From: Hyphomicrobiales bacterium | GTDB lineage: Bacteria; Pseudomonadota; Alphaproteobacteria; Rhizobiales; Beijerinckiaceae | DNA length: 6,173 bases | Assembly (NCBI GenBank): GCA_003567055.1 | Contig: PXAW01000575.1 | Coordinates: forward strand, 1 to 6,173 | Reading direction: 5' to 3' | Shown here: one piece after another, positions 1 to 5,586 of the stretch | Numbering within the stretch: the first letter of the stretch is position 1 | Layout of the letters: each line of letters begins with the position of its first letter | Notes under the pieces: model-generated | Seen by the model: only the letters and a program-made list of their open reading frames with translations | What the model was told of the DNA's origin: nothing | The model's database searches: none | Program-made: the position numbers and the translations under genes

Positions 1-1
1 G

Positions 2-658
2 TCGGAGCTGCTCGATCGCCGGCCTTCGCAGCTCTCGGGCGGCCAGAAGCAGCGCGTGGCGCTCGCCCGCGCCGTGATTTCCGAGCGCCCCGTCTGCCTG
101 ATGGACGAGCCTTTATCCAATCTCGACGCCAAGCTGCGCGCGGAGATGCGCGTCGAGATCCGCGCCCTGCAAAAACGCCTCGGCCTCACCATGGTCTATG
201 TCACGCATGACCAGGTCGAGGCGATGACGATGGCCGATCACATCGTCGTCCTCGACAAGGGCCGCGTGCAGCAGGTCGCGACACCGCGCGATCTCTATGC
301 CGCGCCGGCCAATACCTTCTGCGCGCGCTTCATCGGCACGCCGCCGATGAACCTGATCCCGGCCCATGCGCTCGCTGATCATTGTTCATTGCCGGAGGGC
401 AGCATGCTCGGGATCAGGCCGGAAGATGTCAGCCTGGGCTCGAGCGGCGTGCCGGCGCGCCTTTGCGGCATCGAGTATCTCGGCGCCGACCAGCTCGCCA
501 CCTTCGCGATCGGCCCGCAGGCCCATCCGGTTCACCTGCTCGCACGCCTCCCCGCACGGGAAGCCCCCGGCGAGGCGGGAGCATACCTGTCCTGGCCCCG
601 GGAAGCCGAACACCTGTTCGGCGCCGATGGCCGGCGGATCACCTCGTTCACCCGATAA
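2..658 (+). CDS. ABC transporter ATP-binding protein, MalK/UgpC type (5' end outside window)
   Basis: This is the cytoplasmic ATPase that powers the importer encoded downstream. The frame is open from the left edge. It begins just before the ABC signature [14 protein letters not shown] (codons from 32), so the Walker A and Q-loop part is missing from the window. Visible next are Walker B with its catalytic Glu (LMDEP, about 98-112), the D-loop SNLDAKLR, and the H-loop His in YVTHDQ (codon 206-208). A C-terminal regulatory TOBE-like domain follows, containing PPMNLIPA and GIRPEDV. The 218 codons present fit the last two thirds of a protein of about 340-360 residues, so the C-terminus looks complete. 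The PPMNLIPA segment and TOBE domain are typical of the MalK/UgpC/MsmX group that serves CUT1 carbohydrate and glycerol-phosphate importers. It ends 37 nt before the binding-protein gene and is probably in the same operon. The family is certain; the substrate cannot be told from the ATPase. Confidence 0.97.
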   Translation, partial: SELLDRRPSQLSGGQKQRVALARAVISERPVCLMDEPLSNLDAKLRAEMRVEIRALQKRLGLTMVYVTHDQVEAMTMADHIVVLDKGRVQQVATPRDLYAAPANTFCARFIGTPPMNLIPAHALADHCSLPEGSMLGIRPEDVSLGSSGVPARLCGIEYLGADQLATFAIGPQAHPVHLLARLPAREAPGEAGAYLSWPREAEHLFGADGRRITSFTR

Positions 659-682
659 TACGTCTCAACCAGCAACTCTGCC

Positions 683-688
683 AGGGAA
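683..688 (+). promoter_or_regulatory. Ribosome binding site for the solute-binding protein
   Basis: AGGGAA lies seven bases before the ATG at 696. It supports that start over the long in-frame extension reaching back to 366 inside the ATPase gene, and over the second ATG at 708. Confidence 0.7.
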
Positions 689-695
689 TGCACTG

Positions 696-1991
696 ATGAC
701 ACGCCTGATGAAAACCCGCCTGCTCGCTGCGGCCTCGATCTTCGCCAGCGCAGCCATGCTGCCGGCGAGCGCTTCCGCCGTCGATCTCGAATTCTACTTC
801 CCCGTCGCTGTCGGCGGTGATGCCGCCGGCATCATCGAGCGCATGACCAGCGCCTATATGGAAGAGAATCCCGGCGTCAACATCAACGCGATCTATACCG
901 GCAGCTATGCCGATACGACGACGCGGGCGATCACGGCGGCGCGCGGCGGCAACGCGCCCCAGCTCGCCATCCTGCTCTCCGTCGACATGTTCGCCCTGAT
1001 CGACGAAGACATCATCCTGCCCTGGGACGACTTCGTCACCGAGGCTGAGCAGGAGAGCTGGATCGGCGGGTTTTACGATTCCTTCATGGCCAACAGCCAG
1101 ACCGGCGGCCAGACCTGGGGCATCCCCTTCCAGCGCTCCACGCCGGTGATGTATTATAACAAGGAAGCCTTCGCTGCTGCCGGCCTCGATCCCGAGACCC
1201 CGCCCGCCACCTGGGACGAACTGGTCGAGATAGGGCAGCAACTGACCCTGCGCGACGCCAACGGCAATGTCACCCAGTGGGGCGTGCGCATTCCGTCATC
1301 CGGCTTCCCCTCCTGGCTGTTTACCGGTCTCGTCGCCTCGAACGGTCAGGACGGGCTGGCCAATGACGCGGGCACCGAGGTCTATTTCGACACGCCGGAA
1401 GTGATCGGCGCGCTCGAATATCTGGTCTCGCTGGCCTCGGAGCACGAGATCATGGCGCCGGGCATTCTCGACTGGGGTGCGACGCCGCGCGCCTTCATGG
1501 ATGGCGAGAGCGCCATCGCCTGGACGACGACGGGCAACCTCACCAATATCCGCAACAACGCGCCCTTCGATTTCGGCGTCGCCATGCTGCCGGCCAATGT
1601 CCGTCGCGGTGCGCCCACCGGCGGCGGCAATTTCTACCTCTTCGAAGGCTCCAGCGACGAACAGCTCCAGGCGGCGGTCGACTTCGTGAAATGGGCCACG
1701 GCGCCGGAGCAGGCGGCCAGCTGGTCGATCGATACCGGCTATGTCGCGCCGCGCGCCGATACCTGGGAAACGGATGCCATGCGCGCCTATGCCGAGGAAG
1801 TCCCCGGCGCCCTCGTTGCGCGCGATCAGCTCGCATATGCCGTGCCCGAGCTCTCGACCTTCGAGGGGCCGCGCATCACGCAGATCATGAACGATGCCAT
1901 CGCCGCCGCGATCGTGGGTGACATGACGCCGGCCGAAGCGATGGCGGCTGCGCAAAACCAGGCGGATGCGGTCCTCGCCGCCTATCGCTGA
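696..1991 (+). CDS. Extracellular solute-binding protein, family 1 (UgpB-like)
   Basis: This periplasmic receptor captures the substrate and delivers it to the two permeases. The 431-residue product starts with a clear Sec signal peptide: basic residues at 3-8, a hydrophobic core at about 9-22, and an ASA motif predicting cleavage after Ala28. The mature part has the bilobal family 1 pattern. Recognisable segments are YTGSY (67-71), RGGNAPQ (83-89), IPFQRSTPVMYYNKEAF (143-159), LDPETPPATWDEL (164-176), a GGG turn (309-311) and DTGYVAPR (346-353). These align by eye with E. coli UgpB, the sn-glycerol-3-phosphate receptor. Of the UgpB pocket positions I recall, Tyr71, Ser148, the Gly turn, Tyr349 and Arg393 are kept. 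A Ser is replaced by Thr278, and the pocket Glu is replaced by Ser95. That favours a polyol-phosphate or glycerophosphodiester ligand, though a neutral sugar ligand remains possible. It is flanked by the ATPase and permease genes in the same operon. Confidence 0.95.
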   Translation: MTRLMKTRLLAAASIFASAAMLPASASAVDLEFYFPVAVGGDAAGIIERMTSAYMEENPGVNINAIYTGSYADTTTRAITAARGGNAPQLAILLSVDMFALIDEDIILPWDDFVTEAEQESWIGGFYDSFMANSQTGGQTWGIPFQRSTPVMYYNKEAFAAAGLDPETPPATWDELVEIGQQLTLRDANGNVTQWGVRIPSSGFPSWLFTGLVASNGQDGLANDAGTEVYFDTPEVIGALEYLVSLASEHEIMAPGILDWGATPRAFMDGESAIAWTTTGNLTNIRNNAPFDFGVAMLPANVRRGAPTGGGNFYLFEGSSDEQLQAAVDFVKWATAPEQAASWSIDTGYVAPRADTWETDAMRAYAEEVPGALVARDQLAYAVPELSTFEGPRITQIMNDAIAAAIVGDMTPAEAMAAAQNQADAVLAAYR

Positions 1992-2013
1992 GGCGCGCGT
2001 GACCTGAAATATC

Positions 2014-2037
2014 CGGGCGGCCTCACGGGGCCGCCCG
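2014..2037 (+). promoter_or_regulatory. Intercistronic hairpin after the binding-protein gene
   Basis: CGGGCGGCC (2014-2022) and GGCCGCCCG (2029-2037) form a perfect 9-bp, almost all G/C stem with a 6-nt loop. It sits in the 74-nt gap between the binding-protein gene and the first permease gene. No T-run follows (the next bases are AATCCATTATT), so it is not a classic intrinsic terminator. A hairpin here commonly protects the 3' end of the binding-protein mRNA, or partly attenuates read-through so that the receptor outnumbers the membrane subunits. That role is inferred from position. Confidence 0.6.
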
Positions 2038-2056
2038 AATCCATTATTCTCGCCCC

Positions 2057-2060
2057 GGAG
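2057..2060 (+). promoter_or_regulatory. Ribosome binding site for permease 1
   Basis: GGAG lies five bases before the ATG at 2066. It is the only plausible Shine-Dalgarno sequence in the gap and lies 19 nt after the hairpin, so permease translation can start independently of the upstream gene. Confidence 0.6.
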
Positions 2061-2065
2061 CCCCC

Positions 2066-2935
2066 ATGCGTCGCGAATGGATCCATGCCGGATTGCTGCT
2101 TGCACCCGCGCTCGTCCTGCTCTTCGCCTTCACGCATCTGCCCGCGATCCAGACGGTGATCGACAGCTTCTTCTCGACGGCGCGGGGGCGCAGACCCTCC
2201 GTCTTCGTGGGGCTCGCCAATTACGAGCGGCTTCTCGGCGATGCGATCTTCATGCGGGCCATGGTCAACAACGCGATCTATGCCGCGATCACGATCCCCG
2301 TCTCGATCGGCCTCGCGCTGGCCATGGCCTTGTTCGTTCAGCGCCGGATTGCCGGGCGCGCCTTCCTGCGCATGGCTTATTTCACGCCGACGGTGCTGCC
2401 GCTGATCGCGGTGGCGAATATCTGGCTGTTCTTCTTCCTGCCCGGATTCGGCCTGTTCGAGCAGCTGCGCAGCCTGATCGGGCTGAGCCCCCGCAACTGG
2501 GTCGGATCGCCCGACAGCGCACTCTATGCGGTGATGATGGTCACGATCTGGAACCAGGCCGGCTTCTTCATGATCTTCTACCTCGCCGCATTGCAGACCA
2601 TCCCCGATTCACTGCGCGAGGCCGCGGCGATCGAGGGCACGCCGCGCTGGGTCTTCTTCCGGCGCGTGATCTGGCCGCTGCTGATGCCGACCACGCTCTT
2701 CCTCTCGGTCAATGCCACGATCAACGCGTTTCGCATGATCGACCACGTCTTCGTCATGACCCAGGGCGGGCCCAACAACGCCTCGATGCTGTTGCTCTAC
2801 TATATATACGAGCAGGGCTTCCGCTTCTGGGATTCGGCCTATGCCGCCACGCTGACCGTGGTGATGGTGGTGATCCTCGCAATCGTCGGGATCGGCCAGT
2901 TCTTCCTCATGGACCGGCGGGTGCATTACAAATGA
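2066..2935 (+). CDS. ABC transporter permease, MalF/UgpA type
   Basis: This is an inner-membrane subunit of the importer. The 289-residue protein has about six hydrophobic segments, at roughly 9-31, 67-90, 103-125, 152-175, 205-225 and 260-283. The cytoplasmic EAA loop that docks on the ATPase is clear at 185-208 (EAAAIEG, then IWPLLMP). The conserved stretch FVMTQGGPNNAS (229-240) is typical of MalF/UgpA-like CUT1 permeases, as are the early FVGLANYERLL (47-57) and the length of about 290 residues. It partners the permease gene that follows, whose start codon overlaps this stop codon. Family and role are secure; the transported compound is not determined by this sequence. Confidence 0.96.
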   Translation: MRREWIHAGLLLAPALVLLFAFTHLPAIQTVIDSFFSTARGRRPSVFVGLANYERLLGDAIFMRAMVNNAIYAAITIPVSIGLALAMALFVQRRIAGRAFLRMAYFTPTVLPLIAVANIWLFFFLPGFGLFEQLRSLIGLSPRNWVGSPDSALYAVMMVTIWNQAGFFMIFYLAALQTIPDSLREAAAIEGTPRWVFFRRVIWPLLMPTTLFLSVNATINAFRMIDHVFVMTQGGPNNASMLLLYYIYEQGFRFWDSAYAATLTVVMVVILAIVGIGQFFLMDRRVHYK

Positions 2936-3762
2936 GCACGCTCGTCGTCACGCAGACCCGCTTCGATCGCGCGCTCTTCGTCGCCGGGGCCTGGGCGCTC
3001 GCGCTCGTCTGGATCCTGCCGCTCGCCTATGCAATCTGGACCGCGATCCACCCCAGCGCCTATGAGACGCGCTTCGTGCTGCTCGCGCCGCTGACCTTCG
3101 AGAATTTCACCCGCGCCTGGAACGCGGCGCCGTTCGCGCGCTATTTCCTCAACACCATCATGCTGGTGAGCATGATTCTCGCAGCCCAGCTGATCCTGTG
3201 CATCCATGCCGCCTTCGCCTTCGCGCGGCTGGAATTTCCGGGCAAGAACATCCTCTTCGCCCTGGTTCTGGTGCAGCTGATGGTGATGCCCGACATCCTC
3301 CTGGTGCGCAATTACGCGACCATGGCACAGCTCGGGCTGGTCGATACGATCCTCGCGATCGGGTTGCCGTATTTCGCCAGCGGCTTTGCCATCTTCCTCC
3401 TGCGCCAGACCTTCAAGACGATTCCGAAGGAGCTCGACGAGGCGGCCCGCGTCGAGGGCTGCTCGCTCATCGGCCTGATCTGGCGCGTCTATGTGCCGCT
3501 CGCCAAGCCCACCATCCTCGCCTTCGCCCTCGTCTCGGTGAGCCATCACTGGAACAATTTCATCTGGCCGCTGATCATCACCTCCTCGGTGGAGACGCGC
3601 CCGCTCACCGTGGGCCTGTCGATCTTCTCGACCACCGATAGCGGCATCGAATGGTCCGTGATCACGGCGGCGACGCTGATCACCTCCGGGCCGCTGCTGA
3701 TCGGTTTTCTGCTCTTCCAGCGCCAGTTCGTGCAGAGCTTCATGCGCGCCGGCATCAAATAG
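2932..3762 (+). CDS. ABC transporter permease, MalG/UgpE type
   Basis: This is the second membrane subunit, expected to pair with the upstream permease and form the translocation path. It has 276 residues with hydrophobic segments at about 15-38, 73-97, 107-125, 140-160, 191-215 and 244-264. The EAA loop is at 170-193 (EAARVEG, then VYVPLAKP). HHWNNFIWPL (205-214) and RPLTVGLS (223-230) are hallmarks of MalG/UgpE-like proteins. The start is set by the ATGA overlap with the previous gene (ATG 2932, TGA 2933), which implies translational coupling and one-to-one synthesis. Only a weak GGCGGG lies upstream, ten bases away. The open frame extends back to 2077, but that part is out of frame with the true upstream permease and is not coding. 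The gene ends 13 nt before the TIM-barrel gene. Confidence 0.96.
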   Translation: MSTLVVTQTRFDRALFVAGAWALALVWILPLAYAIWTAIHPSAYETRFVLLAPLTFENFTRAWNAAPFARYFLNTIMLVSMILAAQLILCIHAAFAFARLEFPGKNILFALVLVQLMVMPDILLVRNYATMAQLGLVDTILAIGLPYFASGFAIFLLRQTFKTIPKELDEAARVEGCSLIGLIWRVYVPLAKPTILAFALVSVSHHWNNFIWPLIITSSVETRPLTVGLSIFSTTDSGIEWSVITAATLITSGPLLIGFLLFQRQFVQSFMRAGIK

Positions 3763-3763
3763 A

Positions 3764-3768
3764 AAGGA
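3764..3768 (+). promoter_or_regulatory. Ribosome binding site for the TIM-barrel gene
   Basis: AAGGA lies seven bases before the ATG at 3776 and immediately after the permease stop codon (TAG 3760-3762). It is the strongest Shine-Dalgarno match in the operon and fixes this start. Confidence 0.75.
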
Positions 3769-3775
3769 TCCATCC

Positions 3776-4594
3776 ATGCCCCTGCCCCGCCTCGGCGCCG
3801 CCCTGACGCTGGACAGCTTCGACATCCTGCGCGACTGGATCTGCGAGAGCGATCGCACCATCGAGATCCAGGATTTCGTCCATCCCTCGGTGATCGGCGC
3901 CGATCATTCCGGCCTGATCGCGCAATGGCGCGCGCGGCTGGAAGGCCATCGCGGGCTGCGGGGCATCCACGGCCCCTTCTTCAGCCTCGACATCGCCGCG
4001 CCGGATCCCGCCATCCGGGCGGTGGTGCAGGAGCGCCTGATCGCCGGGCTCGACGTGGCCGGTGCGCTCGGCGCGACGCATATGGTGATCCACAGCCCCT
4101 TCACCTTCTGGCACACGCTGAACTACGCCAATTACACCTTCCTGCGCGGCGCCCTGTTCGAAGCGGCAGCGGAATGCCTCGCGCCGGTTCTCGCCCGCGC
4201 CGCGGAGATCGGCTGCACGGTGATGCTGGAGAATATCGACGATACCGACCCGCGCGACCGCACGGAGCTCGTCGCCATGATCGACCATCCCAATCTGATG
4301 GTCTCCCTCGATACCGGCCATGCCGAGCTCGCCCATGGGCGCTACGGCGCGCCGCCGGTGGTCGATTTCATCGCTGCGTCGGCGGAGCGGCTCGGCCATG
4401 TGCATCTGCAGGATGCCGACGGCTATGCCGACCGGCACTGGCATCCCGGTGACGGGTCGATCCCGTGGCGCCCGGTCTTCTCCGCGCTCAAGGCCTGCCC
4501 GCAGGAGCCGCGCCTCATCCTCGAAGTGCAAGGCGATCATGCGCGCCTGCCGGAGACGGTGGCGCGGCTCGAAGAGCGCGGACTGGCCTGCTGA
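3776..4594 (+). CDS. Sugar phosphate isomerase/epimerase-like TIM-barrel protein (AP endonuclease 2 superfamily)
   Basis: This is a predicted cytoplasmic metal-dependent enzyme of 272 residues, a normal length for the family. Barrel-strand motifs appear in order: IHGPF (64-68), MVIHSPF (103-109), VMLENIDD (149-156), SLDTGHAEL (177-185), HVHLQDADG (208-216), HWHPGDGSIPW (221-231) and LILEV (247-251). Glu152, Asp179, His210 and Glu250 match in order and spacing the four metal ligands of D-tagatose 3-epimerase-like enzymes. His182 is also conserved, and His223 with Asp226 lies in the HxxGDG element seen in many members. Members isomerise or epimerise sugars, dehydrate inosose, or nick DNA. Its place 13 nt after the permease gene suggests it acts on the imported compound or its breakdown product. 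No signal peptide is seen. The fold call is firm; the exact reaction is unknown. Confidence 0.9.
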   Translation: MPLPRLGAALTLDSFDILRDWICESDRTIEIQDFVHPSVIGADHSGLIAQWRARLEGHRGLRGIHGPFFSLDIAAPDPAIRAVVQERLIAGLDVAGALGATHMVIHSPFTFWHTLNYANYTFLRGALFEAAAECLAPVLARAAEIGCTVMLENIDDTDPRDRTELVAMIDHPNLMVSLDTGHAELAHGRYGAPPVVDFIAASAERLGHVHLQDADGYADRHWHPGDGSIPWRPVFSALKACPQEPRLILEVQGDHARLPETVARLEERGLAC

Positions 4595-4615
4595 AGGGCG
4601 TGATCTTGCGTGCAA

Positions 4616-4627
4616 GCGCATGCGCGC
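4616..4627 (+). repeat. Direct repeat copy 1 with palindromic core
   Basis: GCGCATGCGCGC occurs here and again at 4727-4738. The first ten bases are a perfect palindrome (GCGCATGCGC). After each copy comes ATCC, with one extra base in this copy. It could be an operator half of a paired site, or chance in GC-rich DNA. Confidence 0.6.
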
Positions 4628-4630
4628 GAT

Positions 4631-4644
4631 CCGATCCGGATCGG
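4631..4644 (+). repeat. Perfect 14-bp palindrome
   Basis: CCGATCCGGATCGG reads the same on both strands. With the flanking GCGC at 4624-4627 and 4645-4648 it can also fold as a bulged hairpin of nine pairs around a 4-nt loop. No T-run follows. It is a candidate protein-binding site or a weak transcript structure. Confidence 0.55.
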
Positions 4645-4726
4645 GCGCCGTCTCGACGGGTGAGTCTGATGGTGGCAAAGCATGCGATCATGGTCGAAAC
4701 CGGACAGGGCGGAATGCGCCGTGCCT

Positions 4727-4738
4727 GCGCATGCGCGC
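4727..4738 (+). repeat. Direct repeat copy 2 with palindromic core
   Basis: This is the second exact copy of GCGCATGCGCGC. Its start is 111 bases from the start of copy 1 and 38 bases before the phosphoesterase ATG, a position where an operator could act on a nearby promoter or start site. Confidence 0.6.
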
Positions 4739-4754
4739 ATCCCGAGCGATGAAC

Positions 4755-4758
4755 GAGG
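4755..4758 (+). promoter_or_regulatory. Ribosome binding site for the metallophosphoesterase
   Basis: GAGG (within GAGGCGG) lies six bases before the ATG at 4765. This start places the metal-binding DxH motif at residues 8-10, as expected for the family. Confidence 0.65.
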
Positions 4759-4764
4759 CGGTCG

Positions 4765-5580
4765 ATGATTGTCGTGCAACTCAGTGACCTGCATCTGCGC
4801 GCCGATGGCCGCTATCCCCGGCATGATGCCGGCGACACGCTGGCAACGGCAGTCGCGGTGATCAACCGGATGCGCCCGCGCCCGGATGCCGTGCTCTTCA
4901 CCGGCGATATCCTCGACCGCAGCACCCGCGATTACGGCCTCGTGCGCCCGGCGCTCGACAGGATCGATGTGCCGCTCCTTGCGCTGCCGGGCAATCATGA
5001 TGACGGTGAGGCCTTTCGCAGGGCCTTCGCCAACATGCCCGCCTGTGCGCCGGGGACGTCGGATTTTGCATATGCCTGCCCCGATGGCCTCGTCATCGGC
5101 CTCGACAGCAACGGACCTGACGGGAGCGCCGCCATCGAGGCGGGGCAATGCGAATGGCTCGAAGCCGTTCTGCGCGACAGCGCCGGCCCTGCGCTGATCG
5201 GTCTGCACCATCCGCCCTTCAGGACCGGGATGCCGCGTTATGACGAAGCGCCCTTCCCCGGTGCCGATGCCCTGATGTGGCTGCTTGCAAAACATGCCGC
5301 GCGGGTGCGCCTGGTGGCGGGCCACACGCACCGACCGGTCCAGGGGGTCGTCGATGGCATCGCCATCAGCACGGCCCCGCCTCTGGGCTATACGCTGGCT
5401 CTGGCGCTCGTGCCCGATGCACCCCACGCCCATACGCCCGAAGCGCCTGCCATGCAGATCCATCAGATCGATGCGCGTGGCGCGATCACGCATACGCTTG
5501 CCCTCGCCCCGCGCGCGGCGCCGCAGGCGATGACGGGGATGCTCGATGATCAGGGCCGCGCGCGGATCATCGCACCCTGA
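4765..5580 (+). CDS. Class III cyclic-nucleotide/glycerophosphodiester phosphodiesterase-like metallophosphoesterase (GpdQ/CpdA type)
   Basis: This is a predicted cytoplasmic dinuclear metal hydrolase of phosphate diesters or monoesters. All family motifs are present in its 271 residues: SDLH (Asp8, His10), TGDILD (Asp48), LPGNHDD (Asn77, His78), GLHHPP (His148/149) and AGHTHRP (His187, His189). The length and the motif spacing match GpdQ, a glycerophosphodiesterase of about 274 residues, and the CpdA/Icc phosphodiesterases, which share this core. There is no signal peptide or membrane segment. Lying behind a Ugp-like importer, the likeliest role is to release an alcohol and glycerol-3-phosphate from an imported glycerophosphodiester. 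A cAMP phosphodiesterase or a phosphonate-related esterase cannot be excluded. The 170-nt gap leaves open whether it shares the operon transcript. The stop codon lies six bases from the end of the convergent permease gene. Confidence 0.9.
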   Translation: MIVVQLSDLHLRADGRYPRHDAGDTLATAVAVINRMRPRPDAVLFTGDILDRSTRDYGLVRPALDRIDVPLLALPGNHDDGEAFRRAFANMPACAPGTSDFAYACPDGLVIGLDSNGPDGSAAIEAGQCEWLEAVLRDSAGPALIGLHHPPFRTGMPRYDEAPFPGADALMWLLAKHAARVRLVAGHTHRPVQGVVDGIAISTAPPLGYTLALALVPDAPHAHTPEAPAMQIHQIDARGAITHTLALAPRAAPQAMTGMLDDQGRARIIAP

Positions 5581-5586
5581 CAGGTA

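Larger units (their letters stand above)
4595..4764 (+). other. 170-nt intergenic region rich in palindromes
   Basis: This is the longest gap in the window and separates the TIM-barrel gene from the phosphoesterase gene. It contains an imperfect dyad CTTGC-GT-GCAAG (4605-4616), a 12-base direct repeat with a palindromic core, and a perfect 14-base palindrome, each described separately. I see no convincing -35/-10 pair, T-run terminator or Pho box. It may carry a promoter/operator for the phosphoesterase gene or a processing/attenuation site within one transcript. The sequence alone does not decide between these. Confidence 0.5.

Noticed and set aside
366..695. In-frame extension of the binding-protein reading frame back to 366
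   Set aside because: It overlaps the real end of the ATPase gene in another frame. The signal peptide, Shine-Dalgarno sequence and family length all point to the ATG at 696.
1296..2105. 269-codon minus-strand open frame
   Set aside because: It is antisense to the binding-protein gene, crosses the intergenic hairpin and has no recognisable domain.
2077..2931. Long open frame running through the first permease gene into the second
   Set aside because: It is rich in Arg, Ala and Pro with no membrane segments. The +2066 frame encodes a clear permease over the same bases; only the part from 2932 is real.
2926..3861. 311-codon minus-strand open frame
   Set aside because: It is antisense to the second permease and the start of the TIM-barrel gene, and its product is low-complexity and rich in Arg, Asp, Glu and Gly, typical of shadow frames in GC-rich DNA.
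4624..4648. Possible terminator after the TIM-barrel gene
   Set aside because: The stem needs a three-base bulge and no T-run follows, so it does not meet the pattern of an intrinsic terminator.
3755..4678. 307-codon minus-strand open frame
   Set aside because: It is antisense to the TIM-barrel gene, has a skewed composition and shows no domain motif.
4669..4752. 27-codon plus-strand open frame in the palindrome-rich gap (MVAKHAIMVETG...)
   Set aside because: It could be a leader peptide, but its Shine-Dalgarno sequence is poor, it shows no known motif, and it is the tail of a longer open frame running out of the TIM-barrel gene. Too weak to annotate.
4595..4764. Pho box or sigma-70 promoter upstream of the phosphoesterase
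   Set aside because: I looked for CTGTCAT-like repeats and for -35/-10 hexamers at proper spacing and found none convincing by eye.
4537..5493. 318-codon minus-strand open frame
   Set aside because: It is antisense to the phosphoesterase gene, which has every catalytic motif. The antisense product has no recognisable domain and a shadow-like composition.
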